Source: Phyllobacterium sp. T1293 (GTDB taxonomy: Bacteria > Pseudomonadota > Alphaproteobacteria > Rhizobiales > Rhizobiaceae). From it: a stretch of DNA of 64,000 bases. The notes below the pieces were generated by a model. That model was not told the origin of the DNA. It searched no databases and worked only from the letters and a program-made list of their open reading frames with translations. The translations under genes were made by a program, and so were the position numbers. This document shows, in pieces, positions 26,007-35,055 of this stretch (its first letter is position 1; each line of letters opens with the position of its first letter). Location of the stretch: assembly GCF_020731415.2 (NCBI RefSeq), contig NZ_CP088276.1, forward strand, positions 372,001 through 436,000. Reading direction: 5' to 3'.

Positions 26007-26675
26007 CTACGATACGGCCATGAGCTTTTTCGCCTTGGCGATAGGTGCCTGAGCCAGAAGGTCCTTCTTGCGAAACGAGTCGACGATGGCTGTCAGCGTC
26101 ATTGTTCCGGCTGCGACCAGATCAAAAGATTTATTAAGCCGCATCCATTCGGACAGCAGTCCACTCATCGCACTTTGTAGTGAGCGTGCTGCAATTTCGG
26201 GTCGCCATTCGCTTGAAAGCATTCCGCGCTTCTTGGCAAGTGTTGTCAAACGCAAGAGCATCTGATGGACCTCTTCGTTGAGCGTGCGAAGCCGTTCCAG
26301 AACTTGAGCCATCTCGCCTACATATTCGCAGCGCTGGGTGATGATGGTGAAAACACGCTGCTTGCGCTGATCTCCCGCGAAATTCTCAAGGCAGAAAATA
26401 CCGGCATCCAGAGCAATATCGAGAGGATTGCCGACCTCACAATGAAATGCCTTGGTCAGCAGGTCATCCTGCGGGAGCCGTACCCGCTCGACCACTTCCT
26501 GATAGAGTTCGATCTTGTCCTTGAAATGGAAATAAATAGCGCCACGCGTAACACCTGCATGCGCGGCAATCTGATTGAGTGTCGACTGATTGACACCATG
26601 TTCCAAAAAGACCGCTTCCGCAGAATCCAGAATGGATTCACGCGTTTCTCCGGCCTCGGCTTTGGTCCTGCGCAT
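26007..26675 (-). CDS. TetR/AcrR-family repressor of the adjacent RND pump
   Basis: 222 residues. The N-terminal helix-turn-helix reads ILDSAEAVFLEHGVNQSTLNQIAAHAGVTRGAIYFHFKDKIELY in register with AcrR/TtgR (residues ~13-56), and the C-terminal part is the TetR_C acrR-like ligand-binding domain. The start at ATG 26675 has GGAGGCG upstream; the frame runs further to 27056 but that extension overlaps the divergent pump gene. It is divergent from a membrane-fusion protein and RND transporter, the standard layout of acrR/mexR/bepR-controlled efflux loci. A TACA/TGTA palindrome in the intergenic region is its likely operator. Toxic compounds would release it from DNA. Confidence 0.92.
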   Translation of the reverse strand: MRRTKAEAGETRESILDSAEAVFLEHGVNQSTLNQIAAHAGVTRGAIYFHFKDKIELYQEVVERVRLPQDDLLTKAFHCEVGNPLDIALDAGIFCLENFAGDQRKQRVFTIITQRCEYVGEMAQVLERLRTLNEEVHQMLLRLTTLAKKRGMLSSEWRPEIAARSLQSAMSGLLSEWMRLNKSFDLVAAGTMTLTAIVDSFRKKDLLAQAPIAKAKKLMAVS

Positions 26676-26828
26676 AACGCCTCCTTCGCTCGGGTGATCC
26701 CTCCTGGGGAAGCCGGAACATCGTCCGTCAGTTATGATCCCGCGGCCCTTGTCGTACCGCCGGTTCGATAACCCAAACGTGATCGCGTCCGGTCTATTTT
26801 CGGACACAATATCACGCTTTCGTATATT

Positions 26829-26855
26829 TACAATCACGGATGTATGTTTGTACAT
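26829..26855. promoter_or_regulatory. Candidate operator for the TetR/AcrR repressor
   Basis: ATGTA-N6-TACAT (26840-26855) is a perfect inverted repeat, overlapped on the left by TACA-N8-TGTA (26829-26844). Both halves resemble the TACATACA/TGTATGTA halves of AcrR-type operators. The element lies 36 bases before the membrane-fusion protein ATG and within the divergent promoter region. Confidence 0.55.
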
Positions 26856-26891
26856 GCGCCCAGATATTCCTCGGACAAGCGAATCCTCCCA

Positions 26892-28055
26892 ATGACTTTG
26901 CTCGGCACCCGTTTCCTTCCCCTTATTGTTCTTACAAGCATGACACTGGCATTCAGTTTGCCGGCTAATGCTCAACAGGCTGGCGGCAAGGCCCCTCCCC
27001 CACCGCAGGTAACGGCAGTTGCCGTTCATCCGGAGGAAGTGGACCTTTCCTACCAATATGCCGCACGCATCACAGCCTATCGCGATGTACAGGTGCGCGC
27101 CCGTGTCGGCGGTATACTTATGAAGCGCAATTTCGTTGAGGGCTCAGAGGTCAAGGCAGGTGAGCTGCTCTTCGAGATCGATCCTGCTCCTTACGAGGCA
27201 GAACTCGCCCGTGTGCAGGCCCAGTTGCAACAGGCGCAGGCACAATATGCACAATCCGTTCGTGACGCTGATCGTGCCCAGACGCTGGTGGATCAGAAAG
27301 TCCAGAGCACGGCAGCCCGCGATACGGCAATGTCTACGCGAGATCTCAACGCTGCTGCGGTTGCGGCGGCTAAAGCGCAGGTGAGAACAGCTGAACTCAA
27401 CCTGCAATACACGAAGGTCACTGCGCCCATCAATGGCGTGACAAGCCGCGAGCAGGTTTCGGAAGGCAGTCTTATTGGCACGGATGCCTCTTCAAGCCTG
27501 CTGACTTCGATTACCCAGACCGACCCTGTTTATATCAACTTCTCCTTCACGGACACGGAAGCCGCCGAAATCCGCCGTCTGCTTGACGAGCGTAAGGCCA
27601 AGGGACTGGAAGCCAACAAGCTTTCGGTCAAGCTCTCCTTTGGCGATGGGACTGTCTATAATCATTTCGGTACAATAGACTTTACCTCCAGCAGCCTTGA
27701 TCTGGAAACGGGTACGCTGGGCGTGCGCGCCATTATCGACAATCCGGATCGGCGTCTCCTGCCGGGGCAGTTTGTCCGCGCGACGGTCACTGGTGTGACT
27801 GTCAATGACACGATTGTCATCCCTGAAGCTGCGCTGATGCAGGGGCCTAAAGGCCAGTTTGTCTATGTGGTAAACAATGAGGGCAAGGCAGAAGTTCGCC
27901 CCCTCAATCTTGGTCAGCAAGTCGCCAAAGGCTGGATTGTCTTATCCGGTCTTAATGCCGGTGATCGTGTGGTCACAGAAGGTGTCATCAAGGTCAAGCC
28001 CGGTCAGGCCGTTGCAGCGACCGATACTGTCAAACAGGCTCTGGTGACCCAATGA
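26892..28055 (+). CDS. RND efflux pump periplasmic adaptor (membrane fusion protein)
   Basis: 387 residues. An N-terminal signal region ([22 protein letters not shown]) is followed by a typical MFP: beta-barrel and lipoyl halves in [33 protein letters not shown] (residues ~50-85), a long coiled-coil hairpin (~90-165, rich in Ala/Gln), then lipoyl return [15 protein letters not shown]. The membrane-proximal domain follows in the C-terminal third. It bridges the inner-membrane RND transporter to an outer-membrane TolC-like channel, which is not encoded here. No lipobox Cys is visible, unlike AcrA. ATG 26892 is preferred over the extended start at 26844. The stop overlaps the transporter start by 4 bases. 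Confidence 0.93.
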   Translation: MTLLGTRFLPLIVLTSMTLAFSLPANAQQAGGKAPPPPQVTAVAVHPEEVDLSYQYAARITAYRDVQVRARVGGILMKRNFVEGSEVKAGELLFEIDPAPYEAELARVQAQLQQAQAQYAQSVRDADRAQTLVDQKVQSTAARDTAMSTRDLNAAAVAAAKAQVRTAELNLQYTKVTAPINGVTSREQVSEGSLIGTDASSSLLTSITQTDPVYINFSFTDTEAAEIRRLLDERKAKGLEANKLSVKLSFGDGTVYNHFGTIDFTSSSLDLETGTLGVRAIIDNPDRRLLPGQFVRATVTGVTVNDTIVIPEAALMQGPKGQFVYVVNNEGKAEVRPLNLGQQVAKGWIVLSGLNAGDRVVTEGVIKVKPGQAVAATDTVKQALVTQ

Positions 28056-31000
28056 ACCGTTTCTTCATTGACCGGCCGGTTTTCGCGGCCGTCATATCGA
28101 TTATCATCGTCCTGGCAGGTATTGTTGCGATCCGGGTCCTTCCGATCGCTCAATATCCGGAGTTGACGCCGCCGCAGGTGGTTGTCAGCGCCAACTATCC
28201 GGGCGCCAGTGCCGAAACAATCGCGCAAACCGTTGCATCGCCGCTTGAACAGCAGATCAACGGCGTCGAAAACATGCTCTATATGCAGTCAACGAATTCG
28301 GCCAGTGGCCAGATGCAGCTGACGGTGACATTCGCACTCGGCACCAATGCCGATCAGGCGACAATCAACGTTAACAACCGCGTACAGCGTGCCACATCGA
28401 CCCTGCCGCAGGACGTGACCCGTCAGGGTGTGACAGTTGCCAAGCGCTCTACATCCATTCTTGGCCTCGTGGCCATGTATTCCGAGGGTGGCCAGTTTGA
28501 CCGCACCTATATCGGCAATTATGCCCTGCTTAACGTGGTCGATGATCTGAAGCGTATTCCGGGTGTCGGTGATGCGCAGGTTCTCGGCAATCCGAACTAT
28601 TCCATGCGTATCTGGCTGCGCCCGGACAAGCTGGCGCAATATAATTTGACCCCGACGGATGTCGCCACCGCCGTTCGCGAACAGAATTCCCAGTTTGCTG
28701 CTGGCAAGTTCGGTGATCAGCCTGATCCGCAGTCGAATGCTTTCACCTATTCCGCCACAACGATGGGCCGCCTGCCCGATGCCAAGGCTTTCGAGAACAT
28801 TATCCTGCGCTCCTCTCCAAACGCAGCAACCTTGCGGCTGGGTGATGTCGCCAGAGTAGAGTTGGGCGCGCAAAGCTATGCGGTGGACAGCAAGCTCAAC
28901 GGCACGCCCGCCATACCAATTGCGGTCTACCTGCAGCCGGGCGCCAATGCGCTCAACACCATGGACGCTGTGCGCTCCCGTATGGATGAGCTGAAAGCCG
29001 CTTTCCCCACGGGCATGGATTATTCGATCCCTTACAACACGACCAAATTCATTCAGGCATCCATCGATGAGGTTGTCACGACATTCATCGAAGCGATTAT
29101 CCTCGTCGTTCTCGTGGTCTTTATCTTCCTGCAGAACTGGCGGGCGACACTTATCCCCGTTATTGCCGTGCCGATCTCTATTATCGGCACGTTTGCAGGC
29201 ATGTATGTCCTGGGCTTTTCGATCAACCTCTTGACGCTCTTCGGTCTCGTTCTGGCGATCGGTATTGTGGTCGATGACGCGATTGTGGTTCTGGAGAACG
29301 TCGAACGCATCATGTCGACGGAAAAGCTGCCGCCGCGTGAGGCAGCGATCAAGGCGATGAGCGAAGTGACCGGTCCTGTCGTTGCCATCGTGCTGGTGCT
29401 CTGCGCCGTGTTCGTGCCTGTCTCCTTCATGGGCGGGCTTGCAGGTGCAATGTACAAGCAGTTTGCTGTCACGATTGCCATGTCGGTGACAATCTCCGGC
29501 ATTGTCGCGCTATCACTGACACCCGCACTCTGCGGCCTCATTCTGAAACCCGGCCACCACGAACCGGCCCTCCCCTTCCGTATGTTCAACCGGGCGTTTG
29601 AGCGCATAGCATCGGGCTATACTTCTGGCGTGCGGTTCCTGATCAAGCGGGTGGCCATTGGCCTGACCTTGTTTGCCTTCCTGATCGGCGGCACGGCTTA
29701 CATGTTCTACAAAATACCGGGTTCACTGGTGCCTGATGAAGATCAGGGTGTGCTCTTGAGCGTTGCGGTGCTTCCGCCCGCGGCGTCGCTGACGCGAACC
29801 AAAGCTGCGATGGAACAATCATCACAGAATTTGGCCAAGCACCCTGCCGCCGAGAACGTCTTTGCCATTGCTGGTTTTGATCTTCTCTCCGGTGGTCAGA
29901 AGTCCAATGCAGGTACAACCTTCCTTACCCTCAAGGATTGGAGCCAGCGCAAGACGCCGGAACTCGATTCCCGCAATATGGCCGGTCCCATCATGGGCAT
30001 GAATGCCGGGATCAAGGACGCCATGATCCTTGCGTTCAATCCACCACCTATTCAGGGTCTGAGCACGACAGGCGGCTTTGAATTATATGTGCAGAACCGT
30101 GCGGGCAGTGATGTGGCCAAGCTGACAGATGCCACTAACAAAATCGTGGAAGCAGCGTCCAAACGGCCTGAGCTTACCAGTGTAAGAACAACATTCGATG
30201 CGAACGTGCCGCAGTATCAGCTGGACCTCGATCGCGACAAGGCCAAGGCTCTCAACGTTCCCATCAATTCTGTCTTCGATGCGATGCAGGCGTCTTTCGG
30301 TAGCCTTTATGTGAATGACTTCACACTCTATGGCCGTAATTATCAGGTCAATCTGCAGTCGGAAGCGGATTTCCGCCGCACACCTGATGACCTCCGGCAG
30401 GTGTTTGTGCGTGCCGATTCCGGCAGCATGATCCCGCTCAGCGCTCTTGTAACGGTAAAGCGTATAGTCGGCCCGGATCAGCTTGAGCGGTTCAACGCCT
30501 TCAGTGCTGCCAAGGTGACGGGTAATCCGGCTCCGGGTTACACTTCGGGCGATGCGATCAAGGCTATGCAGCAAGTCGCCAAGGAAACGCTGCCTGAGGG
30601 CTTCCAGATTGCGTGGACCGGTTCTTCCTTCCAGGAATTGGCGACGAGCGGCACCGGTTCGCAGGCGATGATTTTCGGCATCATCATGGTGTTCCTGATC
30701 CTTGCTGCACAGTATGAAAAGTGGAGCTTGCCGCTCGCGGTTATTATGGCGGTGCCCTTTGCGCTCTTCGGTGCTCTTGCTGCAACCATGCTGCGTGGGC
30801 TGACCAATGACGTCTACTTCCAGATTGGCATGGTGACACTGATAGGGCTTGCGGCGAAGAACGCGATTTTGATCGTGGAGTTTGCGGTACTGAAACGTCA
30901 GGAAGGTTTTTCGGCTGCGGAGGCTGCCATTGAGGCGGCGCGGCTACGTTTCCGGCCGATTGTCATGACTTCGCTTGCGTTCATCCTTGGTGTTGTACCT

Positions 31001-31195
31001 CTTGCGATCAGCTCCGGTGCAGGTTCGGCAAGCCGTCACGCCATCGGTACGGGCGTTATCGGCGGTATGCTTGCCGCAACATTTATTGCGACTTTCTTCA
31101 TTCCAATGTTTTACCGGCTCATTGCTTGGAAAGACCCGGGTAAGAAGAAATCATCCCTGCCCGATGCGCAACCCGCTCCGGCCCCGGCCGAATAA
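28052..31195 (+). CDS. RND-family multidrug efflux transporter (AcrB/MexB-type, HAE1)
   Basis: 1047 residues, the expected length of a HAE1 RND pump. It begins [20 protein letters not shown] and has the proton-relay signature in helix 4, [18 protein letters not shown], with the Asp pair. Two large periplasmic loops follow helices 1 and 7, and helix blocks at ~340-540 and ~870-1030 are visible ([37 protein letters not shown]). It uses proton influx to pump drugs out as a trimer with the adaptor encoded upstream. The ATG overlaps the adaptor stop (ATGA), so the two are co-translated. The regulator-adaptor-transporter order is like Brucella bepR-bepDE, but I cannot assign orthology. Confidence 0.95.
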   Translation: MNRFFIDRPVFAAVISIIIVLAGIVAIRVLPIAQYPELTPPQVVVSANYPGASAETIAQTVASPLEQQINGVENMLYMQSTNSASGQMQLTVTFALGTNADQATINVNNRVQRATSTLPQDVTRQGVTVAKRSTSILGLVAMYSEGGQFDRTYIGNYALLNVVDDLKRIPGVGDAQVLGNPNYSMRIWLRPDKLAQYNLTPTDVATAVREQNSQFAAGKFGDQPDPQSNAFTYSATTMGRLPDAKAFENIILRSSPNAATLRLGDVARVELGAQSYAVDSKLNGTPAIPIAVYLQPGANALNTMDAVRSRMDELKAAFPTGMDYSIPYNTTKFIQASIDEVVTTFIEAIILVVLVVFIFLQNWRATLIPVIAVPISIIGTFAGMYVLGFSINLLTLFGLVLAIGIVVDDAIVVLENVERIMSTEKLPPREAAIKAMSEVTGPVVAIVLVLCAVFVPVSFMGGLAGAMYKQFAVTIAMSVTISGIVALSLTPALCGLILKPGHHEPALPFRMFNRAFERIASGYTSGVRFLIKRVAIGLTLFAFLIGGTAYMFYKIPGSLVPDEDQGVLLSVAVLPPAASLTRTKAAMEQSSQNLAKHPAAENVFAIAGFDLLSGGQKSNAGTTFLTLKDWSQRKTPELDSRNMAGPIMGMNAGIKDAMILAFNPPPIQGLSTTGGFELYVQNRAGSDVAKLTDATNKIVEAASKRPELTSVRTTFDANVPQYQLDLDRDKAKALNVPINSVFDAMQASFGSLYVNDFTLYGRNYQVNLQSEADFRRTPDDLRQVFVRADSGSMIPLSALVTVKRIVGPDQLERFNAFSAAKVTGNPAPGYTSGDAIKAMQQVAKETLPEGFQIAWTGSSFQELATSGTGSQAMIFGIIMVFLILAAQYEKWSLPLAVIMAVPFALFGALAATMLRGLTNDVYFQIGMVTLIGLAAKNAILIVEFAVLKRQEGFSAAEAAIEAARLRFRPIVMTSLAFILGVVPLAISSGAGSASRHAIGTGVIGGMLAATFIATFFIPMFYRLIAWKDPGKKKSSLPDAQPAPAPAE

Positions 31196-31200
31196 TCATC

Positions 31201-31235
31201 GAACCCCCTCCCCTCCTCCAAGGTTGAGGGGGTTC
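31201..31235 (+). terminator. Terminator after RND pump operon
   Basis: GAACCCCCTC (31201-31210) pairs perfectly with GAGGGGGTTC (31226-31235) around a 15-base loop, starting 5 bases after the pump stop codon. The following CCGCTTT gives a short T-tract. It probably ends the adaptor/transporter transcript. Confidence 0.6.
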
Positions 31236-31306
31236 CGCTTTCTGGGGCTATGGATCAACTCCTGCTTAGGCGCTAAGAATGAGACTGGCGGCTACAGGAG
31301 GAAATA

Positions 31307-31657
31307 ATGGCTGTTCGACGCATTGTGCCAAATCTCGCAGCAAATGATCCGGAGCTTGCCAGAAAGTTTTATGAAGACCTGCTTGATCTCAAGGTCGTCA
31401 TGGATCATGGGTGGATACTGACATTTGCTTCTGATGCCACGTCCCGACCTGAGATAAGTGTGGCGAGCGAGGGTGGCTCAGGCACTCCCCTCCCCGCTCT
31501 TTCCATTGAGGTGGATAATGTTGATGCTGTTTATCAACGGGCAAAGGCTGCCAGGTTGGAGATTCCCTACGATATCACTGATGAACCGTGGGGTGTCCGC
31601 CGCTTCTATGTCCGTGATCCCTTTGGAAACGTTGTGAATATTCTCTCACATGGGTAA
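31307..31657 (+). CDS. VOC (glyoxalase/bleomycin resistance/dioxygenase) superfamily protein
   Basis: 116 residues, one vicinal-oxygen-chelate domain built of two beta-alpha-beta-beta-beta units. The start (RRIVPNLAANDPELARKFYEDLLDLKVVMDHG) and the end (VRRFYVRDPFGNVVNILSH, residues ~97-115) are typical; the RDPFGN turn with Glu/His positions is the common VOC end. The function may be fosfomycin-, bleomycin- or glyoxalase-like; no metal-ligand pattern is decisive. GGAGGAAATAATG is a strong ribosome-binding site. It is a monocistronic gene after the pump terminator, convergent with a LysR gene. Confidence 0.85.
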   Translation: MAVRRIVPNLAANDPELARKFYEDLLDLKVVMDHGWILTFASDATSRPEISVASEGGSGTPLPALSIEVDNVDAVYQRAKAARLEIPYDITDEPWGVRRFYVRDPFGNVVNILSHG

Positions 31658-31710
31658 GCGTTAGTTTCGTATTAACCAATTAACAATTTGATTTTACATA
31701 ATAATATATC

Positions 31711-32631
31711 TCATACGGTCATATCGGCGGGGTTACTTTCCACTAGGAAGTCAATGAACGCACGGATACGCGCAGCCATATGTTCGTGTCCGGCAAAGAC
31801 CGCATGGATAAATTCGATATCTTCCGGATTATAATCCTCCAGAACCGGCACAAGCGCGCCGGCATCGAGATCTCTTTGCACGTGGAATTGACCAATACGT
31901 GCGAGCCCAAGCCCGGCAATTGCCAGTTGCCGCACGCTCGAACCATTATTGGCTTTAAAATTACCCTTTACCGCTATCGGGCGAATACGTCCCTCGCCCG
32001 GATAGCGAAAAGCCCACTCATCCATGCTGCGGCGAAAGTTGAATGTCAGGCAGTTATGCCACGCCAGTTCGTCGGGTGTCTGCGGTGTGCCATGCCGGGC
32101 AAGATAATCAGGAGCGGCAACAACAACGCGGCGGCTCTCGCCGAGTTTGCGCGCCTTCAAACCCGAATCGCGCATGGGACCGGTGCGGATGGCAACGTCG
32201 GCGCGCTCTTCAATAATGTCAATAACGCCATCGGACAGTGAGAGATCAAGCTCCACATTCGGATAGCGTGCGAGGAACGCCGGGACAAGCGGGACGATAT
32301 AACGCGTGCCGAAACCAACCGATGAATTGACCCGAAGGAGACCACGCGGAACTGCAGCACCACCTGAGGTCATGAGCCGTTCTGTTTCGTCGATTTCGGC
32401 GATGATGCGAACCGCGCGCTGGTGATACGCCTCGCCTTCCGGTGTCAATTGCAGCGCCCGCGTCGATCGAACCAGCAAACGTGTGCCAAGACGTTCTTCG
32501 ATCCGTGTAATCAACTTGCTGATTGCCGATGGTGACAGGTTGAGCCGTTCACCGGCAGCCGTGAAACTGCCGCGCTCTACGGCCTCCACGAAGACCTCCA
32601 TCTCGCCTGCCCGGTTGTTCATGCGAAACAC
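31711..32631 (-). CDS. LysR-family transcriptional regulator
   Basis: 306 residues. The winged HTH is FVEAVERGSFTAAGERLNLSPSAISKLITRIEERLGTRLL (residues ~13-52), then STRALQLTPEGEAYHQRA and an effector domain of the CrgA/DntR-like kind (VNSSVGFGTRYIVPLVPAFL, DVAIRTGPMRDSGL). It is divergent from the luciferase-like monooxygenase and aldo/keto reductase genes and probably controls them (inference). A perfect T-N11-A palindrome lies 13 bases before its ATG, so it probably also autoregulates. Confidence 0.9.
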   Translation of the reverse strand: MFRMNNRAGEMEVFVEAVERGSFTAAGERLNLSPSAISKLITRIEERLGTRLLVRSTRALQLTPEGEAYHQRAVRIIAEIDETERLMTSGGAAVPRGLLRVNSSVGFGTRYIVPLVPAFLARYPNVELDLSLSDGVIDIIEERADVAIRTGPMRDSGLKARKLGESRRVVVAAPDYLARHGTPQTPDELAWHNCLTFNFRRSMDEWAFRYPGEGRIRPIAVKGNFKANNGSSVRQLAIAGLGLARIGQFHVQRDLDAGALVPVLEDYNPEDIEFIHAVFAGHEHMAARIRAFIDFLVESNPADMTV

Positions 32632-32643
32632 CTCAATCGACTA

Positions 32644-32660
32644 TGTGAATTCAATTCACA
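32644..32660. promoter_or_regulatory. LysR-box palindrome upstream of the LysR gene
   Basis: TGTGAATTCAATTCACA is a 17-base palindrome about a central C; its core TGAATTCAATTCA is a T-N11-A LysR motif. It sits 13 bases before the LysR ATG (32631) and ~130 bases before the divergent monooxygenase gene, so autorepression plus activation of the divergent operon is plausible. Confidence 0.55.
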
Positions 32661-32789
32661 GACCTTAGTTTATTTTACTGCATTATAACAGCAATGGGTT
32701 TGCGCCATATGTCGATCAACAGGGCGCACAGGAAGCGCCTCCGTCAATAGAGCTGTTCGCTCGCGATCCAAGTACGGGAGTAGCACTCC

Positions 32790-33800
32790 ATGTCAAAGCA
32801 GTATTCGTCCCTCGATCTTATTCGAAAGCCAGGCACAATCACGCTCGGCATAGAATTGCCACTGGATAATGACTGGGCGCCGGAACGTGAAACAAGAAGG
32901 ATTGCCGAAGGTCGTCCCTTTGGTGTTCCCGATTTACGTCTGTATCCGGAACTCGTTCAGCAGGTTGATCGCTCTGGTTTTTCCGCCGTGTGGATGCGTG
33001 ATGTCCCGGTATTTGATCCGAATAATTTCGGCGATGCTGGATCAGTCTATGATCCGTTCGTCAATCTGGGCTTTCTCGCCGGTATAACCCGGAATGTTGC
33101 CCTTGGAACGGCGGCAGTTGTTCTGCCCCTGCGCCATCCAATGATGGTTGCGAAGGCGGCAGCTTCCGTTGACGTGCTTTCCGGCGGACGCCTGATCCTC
33201 GGTGTTGCTTCTGGCGACAGGCCGGTCGAATATCCCCTGCTCGGGCTTGATTTTGAAAGCCGCGGCGATGCCTTTCGCGATGCAGTCGCCTATTTGCGTG
33301 CGGCGTGGCAATCCAATGGCCTGCCGGTTGGCCGTGGACAACTGGAGCCCGCACTTGATCTGCTGCCGAAGCCACCGCGTGGCAATATTCCAATGATCAT
33401 TGCTGGACAAGGACGCCAGACACCGGAGTGGATTGCAGATGAGATGGACGGCCGCTTCGTTTATCCGAACGGTATTGAACGACTTGCCGCTCAGGCGAGT
33501 GATTGGCGCACCGCCCGCGCGGCAAACAGCATTTATGACGGTGCGTTTATCAGCGCTTTCCATCTGGATCTTGCGGAGAATGCCAACGAACCCGCCACAC
33601 CTCGCCGGTTTGGCGCACGGCTTGGCCGCAACGCATTCATTGAGCATTTGCACAACCTCAATGCCATTGGCGTCGACCATCTGGCATTGCTGCTGCGGCC
33701 GTCGCAGCGCCCTTTGAACGAAGTTATCGACGAATTGGCGCGCGAGGTCCTGCCCCAGTTCAATCAATCCCCATCCGCCCTTCAGACAGCGGCCGAATAA
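32790..33800 (+). CDS. LLM-class (luciferase-like) flavin-dependent oxidoreductase
   Basis: 336 residues. The bacterial luciferase-like TIM barrel is seen from GIELPLDNDWAP through YPELVQQVDRSGFSAVWMRDVPVFDPN, VALGTAAVVLPLRHPMMVAKAAASVDVLSGGRLILGVASGDRP and PMIIAGQGRQTPEWIA (residues ~100-230). These are the FMN/F420-binding strands of the family. It appears to belong to the TIGR03571-like LLM group, which acts on small carbonyl or sulfur compounds with reduced flavin; the substrate is unknown. It starts an operon with the aldo/keto reductase (14-base gap) and is divergent from a LysR regulator. Confidence 0.88.
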   Translation: MSKQYSSLDLIRKPGTITLGIELPLDNDWAPERETRRIAEGRPFGVPDLRLYPELVQQVDRSGFSAVWMRDVPVFDPNNFGDAGSVYDPFVNLGFLAGITRNVALGTAAVVLPLRHPMMVAKAAASVDVLSGGRLILGVASGDRPVEYPLLGLDFESRGDAFRDAVAYLRAAWQSNGLPVGRGQLEPALDLLPKPPRGNIPMIIAGQGRQTPEWIADEMDGRFVYPNGIERLAAQASDWRTARAANSIYDGAFISAFHLDLAENANEPATPRRFGARLGRNAFIEHLHNLNAIGVDHLALLLRPSQRPLNEVIDELAREVLPQFNQSPSALQTAAE

Positions 33801-33814
33801 CACAGGAGAATATT

Positions 33815-34648
33815 ATGCATTTTGTAACAACCAATGGAGCCTCCATTCCCGCTTTGGGTTTTGGCACATTTCGTATGCCGGGAGCCGATGTGTTGCGCAT
33901 GGTGCCGCACGCTTTGAAACTTGGTTTTCGCCACGTCGATACGGCCCAGATTTATGGCAATGAAGCTGAGGTCGGCGAAGGCATCGTCAAGTCAGGTATT
34001 GCACGCAGTGACGTCTTCCTGACGACCAAGGTCTGGGTTGAGAATTATCGACGGGATACATTCCTCGCCTCGGTCAATGAGAGCTTGAAGAAACTGAAAA
34101 CAGATCACGTCGATCTGCTCCTATTGCATTGGCCCAACACCGTGGTGCCGCTTGCCGAGCAGATTGGTGCGCTGAACGAGGTCAAGGCGGCAGGCAAAGT
34201 CCGTCACATTGGCGTGAGTAACTTCAGCACGGCGCTAATGGCCGAAGCCATTGCATTAAGCGATGCGCCACTGGTGACCAATCAGGTGGAGTACCATCCT
34301 TATCTCAATCAGAGACCGGTGATTGCCGCAGCGCGTGAGGCAGGCATGTCCGTCACTGGCTATTACGGCATGGCCGATGGCGCTGTCTTTGAAGACGCGG
34401 TTCTTAGTGATATCGCTGTGCGTAACGGCAAGACCGTTGCTCAGATTGTTCTGCGCTGGCTGGTACAGCAGGAGGGTGTCATTGCCCTGTCAAAGACCGT
34501 GGGTGAGGCCCGTGCTGCTGAGAATCTTGCTATATTCGATTTCGTTCTTAGTTCGGATGATATGAAAGCAATTCACGCTCTGGCCCGAACCGATGGCCGC
34601 ATAGTCAGCCCCAACGGCCTTGCTCCGGTCTGGGACAACGCAGTGTAA
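33815..34648 (+). CDS. Aldo/keto reductase (DkgA/DkgB-like)
   Basis: 277 residues, the short AKR5-type length. The catalytic tetrad is present: Asp42 and Tyr47 (GFRHVDTAQIYGNE), Lys72 (VFLTTKVW) and His105 (DLLLLHWPN). The NADPH-binding end includes VIALSKTVGEARAAENLAIFDFVLS. It probably reduces small aldehydes or 2,5-diketogluconate-like substrates with NADPH. AGGAGAATATTATG is a strong ribosome-binding site 14 bases after the monooxygenase stop, so the two are co-transcribed. It lies directly beside the origin region. Confidence 0.9.
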   Translation: MHFVTTNGASIPALGFGTFRMPGADVLRMVPHALKLGFRHVDTAQIYGNEAEVGEGIVKSGIARSDVFLTTKVWVENYRRDTFLASVNESLKKLKTDHVDLLLLHWPNTVVPLAEQIGALNEVKAAGKVRHIGVSNFSTALMAEAIALSDAPLVTNQVEYHPYLNQRPVIAAAREAGMSVTGYYGMADGAVFEDAVLSDIAVRNGKTVAQIVLRWLVQQEGVIALSKTVGEARAAENLAIFDFVLSSDDMKAIHALARTDGRIVSPNGLAPVWDNAV

Positions 34649-34667
34649 ACGGGCCGCGTAAAGCGCC

Positions 34668-34721
34668 ATCACCTCCGACGTCAATCTGGCATCACCTCCG
34701 TTGCATTCGTAACGGAGGTGA
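34668..34721. repeat. Repeated ATCACCTCCG half-sites with a perfect inverted repeat
   Basis: ATCACCTCCG occurs at 34668-34677 and again at 34691-34700. The second copy forms TCACCTCCGTT (34692-34702) pairing perfectly with AACGGAGGTGA (34711-34721) around an 8-base loop. There is no T-run, so this is more like protein-binding sites or a stem-loop than a standard terminator. It lies between the aldo/keto reductase stop and the parS sites. Confidence 0.5.
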
Positions 34722-34809
34722 AATGGTATGGAAGTCGATATATCATCATTGGAGGGCGATTCGGTTCGACGAACGTGATTTGTGAATGCGTGGATCGCCA
34801 AATTTCGGT

Positions 34810-34825
34810 GTTGTACGTGTACAAC
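34810..34825. other. parS: parS-like centromere site 1 for RepA/RepB partition
   Basis: GTTGTACGTGTACAAC, a near-perfect 16-bp palindrome matching the repABC parS consensus GTT-N4-GC-N4-AAC at the outer triplets (centre GT instead of GC). It lies ~230 bases upstream of repA, one of the usual locations for parS in these replicons. Confidence 0.75.
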
Positions 34826-34898
34826 TTACGCGAAGCTCAGCACGGCGGTTGGGATTGGGGGCAGGAGGGCAAGGTCGCTTAAACTAAACTGCAGCTAA

Positions 34899-34914
34899 GT
34901 TGTACGCGTACAAC
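34899..34914. other. parS: parS-like centromere site 2 for RepA/RepB partition
   Basis: GTTGTACGCGTACAAC, a perfect 16-bp palindrome fully matching GTT-N4-GC-N4-AAC. It lies ~140 bases upstream of repA and ~75 bases from site 1. RepB (ParB-like) should bind it to load the partition complex. Confidence 0.85.
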
Positions 34915-34946
34915 CGTTGTCTGCCTCGTCTCTCGAAATTGCACTT

Positions 34947-35004
34947 AACTGTTGGTTAACCTAAAACAGTTTGCCACTAAAAGAGAATCTCTCCATATTA
35001 TAAT
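34947..35004 (+). promoter_or_regulatory. repABC promoter region with nested palindrome
   Basis: AACTGTT (34947-34953) and AACAGTT (34965-34971) flank a GGTTAACC palindrome (34954-34961), a nested inverted repeat suited to RepA/RepB autorepression. A TATAAT at 34999-35004 is a perfect -10 box ~50 bases before the repA ATG; I see no strong -35 at the right distance. Confidence 0.5.
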
Positions 35005-35055
35005 CAGCGCATATTTTTAAAGTTTGGACGAAAATGCGCAGATGAGAGGTTGGAG

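Noticed and set aside
26676-27056. N-terminal extension of the TetR frame
   Set aside because: It would overlap the divergent adaptor gene and the operator; the TetR domain and ribosome-binding site point to ATG 26675.
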